DNA of 64,000 bases from Micromonospora parastrephiae. GTDB lineage: Bacteria; Actinomycetota; Actinomycetes; Mycobacteriales; Micromonosporaceae. Location of the stretch: contig NZ_JAEVHM010000001.1 in the NCBI RefSeq assembly GCF_016802865.1, positions 1-64,000 on the forward strand, in the 5' to 3' direction. Shown piece by piece: positions 51,275-60,474 of the stretch; within the stretch, counting starts at the first letter, position 1; each line of letters opens with the position of its first letter. Both the position numbers and the translations under genes were made by a program. Below the pieces are notes generated by a model. That model saw only the letters and a program-made list of their open reading frames with translations, was not told the DNA's origin and made no database searches.

Positions 51275-53665
51275 CCGGAGCGGCAGGACCTGCGCTCCAG
51301 CGGCGTCCAAAGCGGACGGCTGCCAGAGGGTCGCGTGATCCCTGATCTGGGACGGGAACATCTCGCCGCCGAAATGCGGGCCGCTTCCGAGGGCGCAACC
51401 GAGAGCCGATAGTTCGCGTCGCTCGTCGTCGCTGGCGATGCCCGGTGCGATGACGGCTAGGTCGAGATCGATCGCTAGGTCAACGGCCGCGCGGATTACC
51501 GAACGCGCGGGGCGCCAACCCGCGTCCAGCGCGTAGGCCGGGTGCACTCGCAGAAAGTGCCACGGTGCCGCGTTCAGCGACTCAATGCTCCGCGTGCTGC
51601 TTCCGTAGTCCTCTAACAGCATCCGGACACCCAAATGACGGAGTTGCTCCGAGGCATCGCCGGGAGGTAGATCCGCTGGCTGGCCTAGTGCAAGCACGAG
51701 CGAGGAGCCTGCCAGGCCACCGTGCAGCGCCTCGCGCAACCCATCGACGAACCGGGGTGTCACGGCGCGGGCAGGGATTGGCACGACCAGCGCAGCGTGC
51801 GGAAGCGCGTTCCGCCACGTCGCGGCGGCGGCTATCGATCGGGTCAGCACGGTTCTCGCGAGACCCTCCAACGCGTCTTGGTCGTCAAGGAGTTGGTACG
51901 CGTACCCGTCGGCGGCGAGCACGTCATAGCGCGAGTACAGCCAACGGGGCACGGACTGAACCATCGTGATGCTACCGCGGGCGAGATCAACGATCGGTTC
52001 GAAGGAGATCGACATGCGTGCGTCATCGAGCTCTCGTGCGAGCGGAACGCTCTGGATCGGGCCAGCCTGATACGTGACCAAACGGTCTTGGCCTTGCCGG
52101 ATGGCCCACCACATCACCCGCTCCGCCGCGTCGAGTAGAGCGGCGGCTTCGTCGGGGGCGCCTGAGGTCATGCCTGCGCTCACCCGGACCGCTAGCAGCG
52201 AGCCTCCGATGTGAATGGGTCGGCGCAGGGTTGCCACGGCGTAGCACGCCCGCTGGTAGGCGCTCATCTCTGTCGTAGCCCACATCACGAGTGCGAACTC
52301 CGCGTCGCCAACCCGGGCTACCTCCGCCGCGTCTCTCGATGTGCGACTGAGCCGTGCCGCCAGCTCGTTCAGCAGGACGAGAGCACGATCGCGACCAACC
52401 GCGTCAGCCAGGAACTCGTAGTTCTCTAGCCGGATTGCCACCACGTGGCAGGTGTCCGCAGCCTTCTCAGCAACCCGGGTGAGCAGCGTCGCCCGGTTCG
52501 GCAGGCCGGTGTCGCGGTCATGATGCGCCTCGTGCCTCATCAAGGCGTAGGCATGCGCGATGTCCAGGCTCGTCGACAGCGTCGCCGAAAACGCCCGCAG
52601 GGTCGAGCGCTCGCGAGCGGACAACCTGTCGCGAGGACCACGAAGGTTCAGCCTCAACGTGCCTTGCAGTCCGGTCGTCTTGGCGCCAATCTCGTGCGCG
52701 ATCGGCAGTGGGGCGCCAGCGGCGTACACAGGGACTTCTTCCGCCGGACCGTCGAACACCACCGCCGCGTCGCGGTCGGCACGAACCAACCGGCCGCCGC
52801 CCGCGATCTCGATGTCCGCGGCCTGAGCACCGAAGAGCTTCACCGCCCCGGCAGCCGCGGTCCGGATCACGACATCGATGTCCCGGCTGGCCAAGGCATC
52901 GCTCAGCACGGCAAGGTGTTCCCATGCGCGCCGTTCCTCACGGATCCGAAGGCGATGTGTCAGCACCAGGTGCAGAACTAACATTGCGGCAGGCAGAGCT
53001 ATCAATGCCCGCATATCGAGGCCGGTGAGAACTGAAACCAAACCTGCCGTGCCGATTTCGGCCAAGCCCACGATCAGTCGTGTACGCCACATGTAGCGCA
53101 GAACCGTCAGGACGGGACGTCCAGTAGCCAGCGTCGCTGCGGCCGTCGTGACTATTTCCTGTAGAGTTAACACCGCGATACCTGCGACAAGGAATCCGAG
53201 TACGTAGAGTTGCCACCGGGAAGTTGCCAGCCCCGTGTCCTCAAATCTCGGACGTATACCGAAGGCGTGCATAGTTACGGCGGCCAGCGCGGCGGCTACG
53301 ACATCCATACTGACGTTGTGGATGGCCTTATGCACACCAGCGGAACGTGGGTATCGTGTGACAATTCGGGCCACGGTGACGCCGACAGCTGCGCAGATAA
53401 TCACCCACGGGACAGGCAAGACTGATGCGCACAACAGCGTCGCCGTCGGCGTCAGCGTGATCCGAAAAGGTATACGGGGCGGCACAGGCGCCGAAAAGAT
53501 GGCACCGACCGCCATCACGGCCGTACCCATTATTGGGTACACCAAATAATACGGCGTCGGTTGACGTAGGTTTACCGTCGCCCATAAAACGCTTGAGAGC
53601 GCCGCCGCAAAGACTGTGACCGTCAGCAGCACCAGCGCAGGCCCGCGTCGTCGGGATGACATCAA
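51116..53665 (-). CDS. Membrane protein with degenerate GGDEF and EAL domains
   Basis: 849 residues. Residues 1-235 hold about eight membrane helices (MASE-like sensor). A GAF-like region follows (about 245-385), then GGDEF: DTGLPNRATLLTRV is kept, but the active-site loop reads ARVGDAEFALV. The EAL-like domain starts ISFEPIVDLARGS, but the motif position reads MVQSVPRW instead of EAL, and later metal ligands are not obvious. Cyclic-di-GMP synthesis and cleavage are thus unlikely; a binding or signalling scaffold role is more probable. ATG at 53665. The C-terminal 50 residues overlap the convergent fusion gene and are low in conservation. Confidence 0.82.
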   Translation of the reverse strand: MMSSRRRGPALVLLTVTVFAAALSSVLWATVNLRQPTPYYLVYPIMGTAVMAVGAIFSAPVPPRIPFRITLTPTATLLCASVLPVPWVIICAAVGVTVARIVTRYPRSAGVHKAIHNVSMDVVAAALAAVTMHAFGIRPRFEDTGLATSRWQLYVLGFLVAGIAVLTLQEIVTTAAATLATGRPVLTVLRYMWRTRLIVGLAEIGTAGLVSVLTGLDMRALIALPAAMLVLHLVLTHRLRIREERRAWEHLAVLSDALASRDIDVVIRTAAAGAVKLFGAQAADIEIAGGGRLVRADRDAAVVFDGPAEEVPVYAAGAPLPIAHEIGAKTTGLQGTLRLNLRGPRDRLSARERSTLRAFSATLSTSLDIAHAYALMRHEAHHDRDTGLPNRATLLTRVAEKAADTCHVVAIRLENYEFLADAVGRDRALVLLNELAARLSRTSRDAAEVARVGDAEFALVMWATTEMSAYQRACYAVATLRRPIHIGGSLLAVRVSAGMTSGAPDEAAALLDAAERVMWWAIRQGQDRLVTYQAGPIQSVPLARELDDARMSISFEPIVDLARGSITMVQSVPRWLYSRYDVLAADGYAYQLLDDQDALEGLARTVLTRSIAAAATWRNALPHAALVVPIPARAVTPRFVDGLREALHGGLAGSSLVLALGQPADLPPGDASEQLRHLGVRMLLEDYGSSTRSIESLNAAPWHFLRVHPAYALDAGWRPARSVIRAAVDLAIDLDLAVIAPGIASDDERRELSALGCALGSGPHFGGEMFPSQIRDHATLWQPSALDAAGAQVLPLRLRRAGPAVSSHSPVQRGDRETTEGRGPRFLGPRAVGHRAPASEFRSDEGGVM

Positions 53666-54317
53666 TCATTCCCCCGTATTCATCAACCTCAGCCCTCTCT
53701 GCAACAGATCGTCCACATTAACAGGTGAAGCCAACCTTAGTCCCACTCAACGCCCTTGCGCATCACTGAACCCCCTCCCCCATCTCTCTAATGGTTGGAA
53801 CATATGACCGCGTGTCGACCATTATCAACTGCAAAGAGTCGTTTTCGTCACTTACCGCGCACTGGGACGGACCGACGTAACGAAAAGTCAACCGCCTGCG
53901 CACTCGGGGCGAGCATTGGTGGCTCAGTGTGACCTCGCAGCCACATGAGGTGCGCCATCGCCCTTGGTGCCCGCAGCCTGGTCACTCGATGCAACGGACA
54001 AATGACCAAGGGGATTGGGGCGGGATCCACGAACTGACAATGCCCGGCCTTGGGGGCAGCCAGGCTTTGTCGTCATTCACGTGCTCGTAGACCCCCTGAC
54101 CAGCAGTTAAGCTGCCGCCGCTCCGCGTCCGCACTGCTGGCACTATCGTCCTGGTATCGGCTATTTAGGATGGCCCACGATGCAGTAGATGTGGGCCAGC
54201 GGACCCGAGGTGCCGTTGTTGCGCGGCGGCTTGCAGGACGAGCGCGGGTGGCAGATCCGTGCCCCGGCCGATCTTGCGCGGTCGATTCATGCCTCCCCCG
54301 CCCGACGAGCCGCTAGG
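53666..54317. other. Intergenic region without a supported gene
   Basis: About 650 bases. The right part has a short frame (54189-54327, MWASGPEVPLLRGGLQDER) that looks like the start of a helix-turn-helix protein, but it is cut off. CACTATCGT at 54141 resembles half of the CCAC-N4-GTGG sites. Promoters for the GGDEF-EAL gene would lie at the left edge. No tRNA seen. Confidence 0.35.
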
Positions 54318-55208
54318 TCAGGGTCGTGAGGACGGTGTGCTGGTGTCGGTTGCGGCGCGGCCGCGATCGAGGATCAGCACAAGGGAGAAGAGGCCCGCCC
54401 GAGCGCCGGTCACCTGTTCGTGGGCAGAGAGGACTTCACCGGTGCCAGGGTTGAGGATGAGCTGCGTTGTGGAGCCGTCGGCGGTCACACTGAATCCAAG
54501 GCCGGCCCGTCCGGCCAGGTCTGTCTGCTCGCCTCCGAAGGAGATGTTCGGCACGCCGGCCAGGACGCGCAGCATCTCCGAGCGCTGCTCCTGACTGAGA
54601 TATTGGCTGGTGGCGAGGCCGATGACGCCGTGGACGAGCATTCGGGGGTAGGCAGGCTCGTTAGCCAGCTCCCGTGGTGCTAGGGAGCCGGCGAGCGTGG
54701 TGGCATCGGCGGGCAGCGGTTCTGCCAGATACGGCGGCAGTTCGCCCGCCAGGTATCGCGTGGTCTTTTCTGGGGCTGCCGGGAACCTGCTCCGCTCCGC
54801 CGGTGTCGGGCGGTGGGCGAGGCCAGGCACATTGGGAAGCCGGCGTGTTAACTCTCGGCCGGAGCTGTCGGAGTCGCGGCGCCAGCGATGCACATCAGAG
54901 CGTGTAATCACGTTGGTGGCGCGGGTCCACGACTGAGTGTGCAGGTAGGTGTACGGCAGGCCGGTGGAGGCATCAGCGGGGGTGCTGGCGACGCTCGCGG
55001 CCAGTGTCATCAGGCGTTGGTGCGGGGTGAGGCCGGGATCGGTGGCGGCCGTTGCAGGCATCGTGGTGCTCTGCTGTTGTGGTGATGGGGACGCAGGGTG
55101 CGAGCCGGTTTGGCCGGTGGGGGTGCTTGATTGGCAGGCAGTGAGCAGGACTCCGAGAGCGCTCGCAGTCACCAGGTGGGCGAGAGTAGTCGTTCGGGGC
55201 ATGGGCAT
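54318..55208 (-). CDS. Lipoprotein resembling CU044_5270-family proteins
   Basis: 296 residues from ATG 55208 (a second ATG two codons on). Signal with lipobox LLTACQ, then a Ser/Thr/Gln-rich linker. The exterior domain has PYTYLHTQSW, HRWRRDSDSSGRELTRR and LAGVPNISFGGEQTDLAGRAGLGFSV, with LILNPGTGEVLSAHE. This order resembles actinobacterial proteins often paired with RNA polymerase sigma-70 factors, but no sigma factor gene is adjacent here. End of a long minus-strand array. Confidence 0.65.
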   Translation of the reverse strand: MPMPRTTTLAHLVTASALGVLLTACQSSTPTGQTGSHPASPSPQQQSTTMPATAATDPGLTPHQRLMTLAASVASTPADASTGLPYTYLHTQSWTRATNVITRSDVHRWRRDSDSSGRELTRRLPNVPGLAHRPTPAERSRFPAAPEKTTRYLAGELPPYLAEPLPADATTLAGSLAPRELANEPAYPRMLVHGVIGLATSQYLSQEQRSEMLRVLAGVPNISFGGEQTDLAGRAGLGFSVTADGSTTQLILNPGTGEVLSAHEQVTGARAGLFSLVLILDRGRAATDTSTPSSRP

Positions 55209-55360
55209 CGCGGCGATGATTCCTCGCTGGATAGGCAAGTGGTCAGAGGGCTGGCGCTGGCACGCTTCGGCGTTGAGGCGACCCGGCGTCGGTGTGGTCG
55301 GTTGGCAGTCGGGACGTATGCGCACCGACGTCGCTCGGTCTGTTGGTTGGCTTGTAGGCG

Positions 55361-55621
55361 CTACGTGGCACTGCTGAGCAGGTTGGTCAGTGCCTGTCGG
55401 CCGTGGTCGGTGAGCATGGCCGTCAGGGATCGCCGGTGTGGCACCTGCCGCAGATGTCCGTCGGCGAGCAGCACGTTGAAGGTGTCGCGGACGGTGCCCT
55501 CTGAAGGGCGGATGGTGCCCTCAGTAGGGGTATCCACCGTGGCGGCCAGCTCACGCACCGTCCATGTCCGCGTGGGATCCGCAAGCAGCGTCGCGTAGAT
55601 GCGGCGCCGCTTGCCCGCCAT
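55361..55621 (-). CDS. Winged-helix DNA-binding protein
   Basis: 86 residues from ATG 55621. RIYATLLADPTRTWTVRELAATV and GTVRDTFNVLLADGHLRQVP form a short winged helix; a repeated GTIRPSEGTVR segment lies between the helices. No ligand domain. It starts 26 bases after the TPR gene on the same strand and may regulate this array. The family is not clear. Confidence 0.65.
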   Translation of the reverse strand: MAGKRRRIYATLLADPTRTWTVRELAATVDTPTEGTIRPSEGTVRDTFNVLLADGHLRQVPHRRSLTAMLTDHGRQALTNLLSSAT

Positions 55622-55646
55622 CGACCCACCGTCCGAGCGCAATTCC

Positions 55647-56834
55647 TCACCGCCTGGTCAGATTGGCCTGCAGGCGCAACTGATGCGATGAGTCATGGTG
55701 CTGAGCTCCCATCGGTGATGCCGTCGCGGAGTCGTGTTGCGGGTCGTCGATTCCGGCCGGGTGGCCGTGGCGTTGGTCTGTGCAGCTGGCACGCATGCGG
55801 GCGAGTTCTTGGCGCAGGCGCGGGCCGTCGCGGTGACCTGGGTGCGCGGCTTGGTGGTCGGCGGCGGTGCGGCCAAGGAGTTGACGCGCTTGGACGCAGT
55901 GCCCGTCCTGGTAGAGGACGAGGGCGAGGGTCGCTTGGGCGGCGAGGGTGGGTAGCGCCCGACGGCCTTCGGCCTTGCTGTGGTGGCGAATGAGCTCGCT
56001 GTAGCAGTTCGCGGCTTCGGTGAGGTTGCCGGTGCGGCGGTGTGCGATGGCGAGGACCCGCAGGGCCGAGTCGGTTTCCGGTGAGGTGGTGCCGAGCAGG
56101 CCACGCAGGCTGCGGTGCGCCCACCCGGCCCAGGGCAGTGCGGTGCTCGGGTCGGCGTGGACGACGGTCAACTCCGCGAGCAGGGCCGCGGCGAGCGCGG
56201 TGGCAAGGTCCAGGGCGCCGATGTCGTCGGTGGGATCGGTGAGCAGCAGCCCGGTGTGCAGGACCTGGATGGCGCGTGCGTGGTCACCGTGATCAGCGCG
56301 GGCGCGGGTATAGCTGAGGCGTTGCGCCATGGACATCCGGGGTCCGACGAGTTGTCGCGGGTGGGACCGCCACGTGAGGTGCAGATCGGTGTGATCGGCG
56401 CCGACCGCGACACGGTGCAGGGCACCCGGGGCGTACGCGGAAGCGAATTCGGTCTTGCCGGGGGGCACGAGGTGCGGGGCGCGGTGCAGCACCGCCTGGG
56501 CGACCGCGTCGCGCAACGCCTGCGCCGGGACAGGTGCCCGTCCGCACGCGGGCATGCACAGGTAGACCTGTGGGCCTCCGGGGAGGTGCACCAGGATCAT
56601 GCGGTTGGCGCAGAAGTGGCAGGCCGTCAGCCCTGGTGGGACCGGGGCGGCTGGCACCGCTCGTGCCCGCGCCACCCATTCGTCGATGGTGGCCCGTGAC
56701 ACGCCGCATTCGTTGGCCACCTCCTTGACCGCCGGAGGCAGGCCGCGCTCGGCGGCATGTCTCAGCGTCGCGGCCACCGTGTTGGCGACGAACGCCGGCG
56801 TCCACGGAGCGACCGGCAGGGACCGCGTCGGCAT
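55647..56834 (-). CDS. HTH, zinc-ribbon and TPR-like protein
   Basis: 395 residues. Residues 20-60 hold a helix-turn-helix (KEVANECGVSRATIDEWVARAR). Residues 70-115 contain CHFCANRM...YLCMPACGRAPVPAQALRDAVAQAVL, a four-Cys ribbon like that of large serine recombinases. From about 165 TPR-like repeats follow (RARADHGDHARAIQVLHTGL, LRVLAIAHRRTGNLTEAANCYSELI). No recombinase catalytic domain is present. This layout suggests a regulatory scaffold. GTG/ATG start at 56834. It follows another TPR gene by 28 bases. Confidence 0.65.
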   Translation of the reverse strand: MPTRSLPVAPWTPAFVANTVAATLRHAAERGLPPAVKEVANECGVSRATIDEWVARARAVPAAPVPPGLTACHFCANRMILVHLPGGPQVYLCMPACGRAPVPAQALRDAVAQAVLHRAPHLVPPGKTEFASAYAPGALHRVAVGADHTDLHLTWRSHPRQLVGPRMSMAQRLSYTRARADHGDHARAIQVLHTGLLLTDPTDDIGALDLATALAAALLAELTVVHADPSTALPWAGWAHRSLRGLLGTTSPETDSALRVLAIAHRRTGNLTEAANCYSELIRHHSKAEGRRALPTLAAQATLALVLYQDGHCVQARQLLGRTAADHQAAHPGHRDGPRLRQELARMRASCTDQRHGHPAGIDDPQHDSATASPMGAQHHDSSHQLRLQANLTRR

Positions 56835-56862
56835 GGTGCATTCCCCTTTGTTGGTCAGTTCG

Positions 56863-57531
56863 CTATGCGGCCAGTGAGGTGGCCGGCACCGGCCATGACG
56901 GCGTGAGCTGCGTGCAGACGGCGCGGTGGTTTTCGCTGGCCGGCATGCGCGCGATGTCGCTGATCTGGGTGCGAAGAGGGTCGCCGATCGTCAGGTAGCG
57001 GGCGGCGATGGTCGCGGCGACCGTGAGGCAGCGCTTCGAGATGTCGGGTGATCCGCAGTCGCGGTAGAGGCACGCGAGCTGGGTGAGCGCTTTCAGAGTG
57101 GCGGATGCTTCGGGTCCGTGGCGGCGTTCAGCGGTGGTGTAGACGTCGGCGAGGTCCCGGATTGCCTGCTCACAGCGGCCGATGCGGTGGTGGGCTGCGG
57201 CCAGGCCGGCGCGGGCGTGCAGGGTCCGCTCGTGGCTGGCGCCGAGTGCGGCGGTGGCGAGGTCGACCAGGTCGCGGTAGGTGGTGAAGGCCTGGTCGGC
57301 GTGTCCGATCAGCGCGGCCAGGGGTGCCAACAGCACCGCCGCGTCGAGTTGCTCCGCTGCGGACGTGCCGTGGTGGGCGAGCGTGCGGGCGTAGACGGCC
57401 CATTGGTAAGCGTCCGTGAGGTCGCCGAGTGTCTGCCGCGCTGCGGCGTGGTCGATCGCCGCGCGGGCGGGCGTCTGGTGTGCTCCGCGCGCCGGTTGAC
57501 GGGTCCGGGGCATCGGCGTCCGCGTTGGCAT
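56863..57531 (-). CDS. TPR-repeat protein
   Basis: 222 residues, all-helical. Repeats include LGDLTDAYQWAVYARTLAHHG, GHADQAFTTYRDLVDLATAALG, LAAAHHRIGRCEQAIRDLADVYTTAER and LTQLACLYRDCGSPDISKRCL. Such proteins mediate protein contacts; here with the HTH/TPR protein encoded next to it. The start region is Arg/Pro-rich and may be overextended. No enzyme motif. Confidence 0.65.
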   Translation of the reverse strand: MPTRTPMPRTRQPARGAHQTPARAAIDHAAARQTLGDLTDAYQWAVYARTLAHHGTSAAEQLDAAVLLAPLAALIGHADQAFTTYRDLVDLATAALGASHERTLHARAGLAAAHHRIGRCEQAIRDLADVYTTAERRHGPEASATLKALTQLACLYRDCGSPDISKRCLTVAATIAARYLTIGDPLRTQISDIARMPASENHRAVCTQLTPSWPVPATSLAA

Positions 57532-57590
57532 GTCGGTTCTGGCTCCCTAGCTAGGGGTGGTCTGCGGGGTTGGTGTGGCCGGCGGCAGCC

Positions 57591-58382
57591 CTAGCGGTCG
57601 GAGGCCTGAGCGATGGTGGAGGTGAACTGGTAGGAGCGCAGGACCACCATCGGGTCGGCCATCAGCTCGGCGAAACGATCGAAGTCTTCGGCCGTCGCGC
57701 CGTCGTGGAGGAGCTGGTCTGTCAGCTGGTGGACGTTGTCGGCGTAGAGCTGGCAGCCGGGGCCGCCGCCGGTCCAGGTGCGGGCGGTGGTGCGGGCGTG
57801 CACGTGGTTCATCCCGGCGTGCAGCAGCAGGGAGGCTGCCCTGTCGCCCCAGTGCAGGTCGACGCCCTGGCTGGCGAGGACGTCGAGAACGCGGTGCACA
57901 ACGGTGGCGAGTAGCTCCGCGTCTTCGGGAGAGGGGGCGCGGTGCACCCACATCTGGGCGTAGACGATGTCGCCGAGGACCAGCCATCCGCCCGGCTTCA
58001 GTAGTGAGATCATCTCGTCGAGCAGTTCGGTTCGGTTGGCAAGCGGCGCCAGCGCGCAGCGCGCATTGATCAGGTCGAACGGCGCGGCTTCGGCGGGTAG
58101 TTGCAGCCCGTGGCGCAGGTCGCGTTCGTAGACGTGGACAATCGCGGTGGGGTCGAGCAGTTTCGCGTCGTCGTCTAGGGCGACGACGCGACCCGACGAT
58201 CCGACCAGACCGGCGAGGTAACGCGTGAGCGAACCAGCTCCAGCGCCGACATCGAGAGCTCGCTGCCCGGTTCGGACTCCGATACGCGCGAATTCACGTG
58301 TCGCGATCGGGTCGAACACCTTCGTGAGGTCTCGGGACGGCGTGCTGCTGCTTATCTGGTTGCGCTGCTGGGTGGACGTCAT
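57591..58382 (-). CDS. SAM-dependent class I methyltransferase
   Basis: 263 residues. Motif I LDVGAGAGSLTRYLA, motif II VVALDDDAKLLD, then FDLINARCALAPLANR and LLKPGGWLVLGD. The C-terminal part (MADPMVVLRSYQFTSTIAQ) aligns by eye with that of the methyltransferase at 62360-63181 (LMDPQLMLSGYLMHTTIGR), so the two are paralogues. Small-molecule methylation is likely; the substrate is unknown. ATG start at 58382, 15 bases after the zinc-ribbon gene. Confidence 0.85.
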   Translation of the reverse strand: MTSTQQRNQISSSTPSRDLTKVFDPIATREFARIGVRTGQRALDVGAGAGSLTRYLAGLVGSSGRVVALDDDAKLLDPTAIVHVYERDLRHGLQLPAEAAPFDLINARCALAPLANRTELLDEMISLLKPGGWLVLGDIVYAQMWVHRAPSPEDAELLATVVHRVLDVLASQGVDLHWGDRAASLLLHAGMNHVHARTTARTWTGGGPGCQLYADNVHQLTDQLLHDGATAEDFDRFAELMADPMVVLRSYQFTSTIAQASDR

Positions 58383-58397
58383 CGGTTCCTCCTAGGT

Positions 58398-58760
58398 TCA
58401 ACCCTGGTTCGCGAGAACGCTGGTGCCGCTGTGGGTCCAGCACAGCTCGACGGACTCGGGGCTATGGACGAGGGCCTGCTCGACAAGCCGAATCAGGTGT
58501 TGGCGTAGGTCGGCTCGGGTGGACTCCTGCCATCGCTGGTAGGTAATGAGTGGCCGGGTGGCCGCGGTGCGCCGGTCGTAGGCGGCGGCGAAGCCGACAA
58601 CAAGTGCTTCCAGGTGCTGCGCGTCATACAGAGCTCCAGGGCAGAAGCAGACATAGAACCGGCGACGCGGGGCGGCGGCGTAGGGCTGGAGGAGACCTCG
58701 GCAGGTGATGCAGCTGGCCAGGTCGGTGAGCAGCCAGAGGCTGGTGTCGTCGTCGTTCAA
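58398..58760 (-). CDS. Small protein with a recombinase-type zinc ribbon
   Basis: 120 residues from TTG 58760. LASCITCRGLLQPYAAAPRR followed by FYVCFCPGALYDAQHLEALV matches the Cys4 ribbon of large serine recombinases (Cys17, Cys20, Cys38, Cys40), but there is no resolvase or recombinase part. The C-terminal half is helical (RADLRQHLIRLVEQALV). The same ribbon type occurs in the protein at 55647-56834. Nucleic-acid binding is possible. 203 bases without a clear gene separate it from the transporter ATPase. Confidence 0.6.
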   Translation of the reverse strand: MNDDDTSLWLLTDLASCITCRGLLQPYAAAPRRRFYVCFCPGALYDAQHLEALVVGFAAAYDRRTAATRPLITYQRWQESTRADLRQHLIRLVEQALVHSPESVELCWTHSGTSVLANQG

Positions 58761-58962
58761 GATGTCACCGCCCTTGCCCGCTTGAAGGTGGGTGGGGTGG
58801 TCGGCGGCGCCGTTCGGGTCGGCGACGCCAACCACCCACCGCCGCCCGCGATGGATGCTCGGACGGCGGCCCTGCCCCTGGTGGGGCCGGACCCGCCAGG
58901 TGCACGGGTGCAAGCGAGGCGCGGAGGTCGCCTCGCTGGGCTGTGAAGGGAGGCGCTGGTGG

Positions 58963-60474
58963 TCATCGTGGGGATCCCGTAGGCACGGCAAGCACGTCGT
59001 GCAGGCGGGCGGGATCTGCACGCAGGTCTGCTGCGGGGGCATGCAGGGCGATGGTGCCCCGGTCGAGGACGGCGACGTCGTGCGCGATGTCGAGGGCGAG
59101 GGCAAGGTTCTGCTCGGCAAGCAGGACAGCGCTGCCGGTCGCGGCAAGGCCGGTGATGATCGCGGCGAGCTGGCCGACGACGGCGGGGGCGAGGCCCTCG
59201 GAGGGTTCGTCGAGTAGCAGCACCTGCGGCCCGGCGAGCAGGGCGCGGGCCAAGGCGAGCATTTGCTGTTCGCCGCCGGAAAGTTGGTGGGGCCGGTGGT
59301 GACGGCGCTCGCCCAGCGCGGGAAACAGGTCGAGGACCTGCCGCGCGGTGATGCTGCGGGGGCGGCCGGGATGCGGTCGGGGCAGCGCAAGGTGCTCGGC
59401 GACGGTGAGGCCGGCGAACAGGCGGCGTCCTTGCGGAACGAGGCCGATGCCGGCCCGGGAGCGGCGGCGGGCAGAAAGGCCAGTCACCAGCCGGTCGTTG
59501 AGGACGATTTCAGTACCCGACAGCGCGGGGTGTAGGCCAGCGATGGTGTTGATCAAAGTCGTCTTGCCGGCCCCGTTGCGGCCGACCACGGCGCTCACCC
59601 TCCCGGCTCGCACATCGAGCGTGACGCCGGCGAGCACAGGCGCGCCGTGATGCCCGGCTCGCAGGTTGCGCACCCGCAGGACGGGCGGCGCAGCTACGGG
59701 CGGGTCGGTGGTGGCCTCCGGCGTTGTGGGCACATGTTTGGTGGGGTCCGCCTCGGCGAGGTACACGCGGCGCACCTCCGGGTGGGTGCGCACGTCGCTG
59801 GAGGTGCCGGTGGTGAGGTGTTGGCCGTGGTGCAGGACGGTGACGGTGTCGGCGACCGCGGTGACGAAGTCGAGGTTGTGGTCGACCACCAGTACGGCGA
59901 TGTCGGTGGGCAGTGCGCGGATCAGCTCGGCGAGGCGGGTGACCTCGGTGGTGGCGAGGCCGGCGGAGGGTTCGTCGAGCAGGAGCAGTCGGGGCTGGGC
60001 GGCCAGGGCGACGGCGACTTCGAGGCGGCGTTGGTCACCGTACGAGAGCTGGCTGGTGGGCCACTGGGCGTGCTCGGCCAGCCCGACCTGGTCCAGCGCG
60101 TCCAGGGCCGCCGCCGACGCGCGAGGCCGCAGGCGCAGCGCTGCCAGGTGCTGCCCGGGCACGGCGAGTAGCACGTTCTGGACGACCGTCAGCGGGCGGG
60201 CGAGAGCGGGATGCTGCCAGGTGCGGGCGATGCCGGCGCTGGCGCGGCGGTGGGCCGGCCAGCGGTGGATGTCGTGTCCGGCGTACTGGATGCGCCCCGA
60301 CGTTGGGCGCAGGGTGCCGGCGATCAGGTGTAGCAGGGTGCTCTTGCCGGCGCCGTTGCGTCCGATGAGCGCGTGCCGGGCCCCGGCGTGCAGGTCGAGG
60401 CTGACCTTGTCGACGGCTCGGCGGGCGCCGTAGGCGCGGCTGACGGTGTCCAGTCGCAGCAGCGGTGCGCTCAT
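58963..60474 (-). CDS. Branched-chain-type ABC transporter ATPase, LivG-LivF fusion
   Basis: 503 residues with two complete nucleotide-binding domains. First: Walker A GRNGAGKS (38-45), Walker B RLLLLDEPSAGL, signature region LSYGDQRRLEVA. Second (from about 265): GRNGAGKT, LSGGEQQMLALA, VLLLDEPSEGLAP. The order equals LivG then LivF, normally separate proteins. The chain joins them through a Pro/Thr-rich linker (TTPEATTDPPVAAPP). It powers the LivH-LivM channel. The start overlaps the livM stop by 4 bases. Confidence 0.9.
   Translation of the reverse strand: MSAPLLRLDTVSRAYGARRAVDKVSLDLHAGARHALIGRNGAGKSTLLHLIAGTLRPTSGRIQYAGHDIHRWPAHRRASAGIARTWQHPALARPLTVVQNVLLAVPGQHLAALRLRPRASAAALDALDQVGLAEHAQWPTSQLSYGDQRRLEVAVALAAQPRLLLLDEPSAGLATTEVTRLAELIRALPTDIAVLVVDHNLDFVTAVADTVTVLHHGQHLTTGTSSDVRTHPEVRRVYLAEADPTKHVPTTPEATTDPPVAAPPVLRVRNLRAGHHGAPVLAGVTLDVRAGRVSAVVGRNGAGKTTLINTIAGLHPALSGTEIVLNDRLVTGLSARRRSRAGIGLVPQGRRLFAGLTVAEHLALPRPHPGRPRSITARQVLDLFPALGERRHHRPHQLSGGEQQMLALARALLAGPQVLLLDEPSEGLAPAVVGQLAAIITGLAATGSAVLLAEQNLALALDIAHDVAVLDRGTIALHAPAADLRADPARLHDVLAVPTGSPR

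Noticed and set aside
54050-54327. Short plus-strand frames, one resembling the start of a helix-turn-helix protein
   Set aside because: Too short, no domain is complete and no ribosome binding site; recorded only in the intergenic entry.
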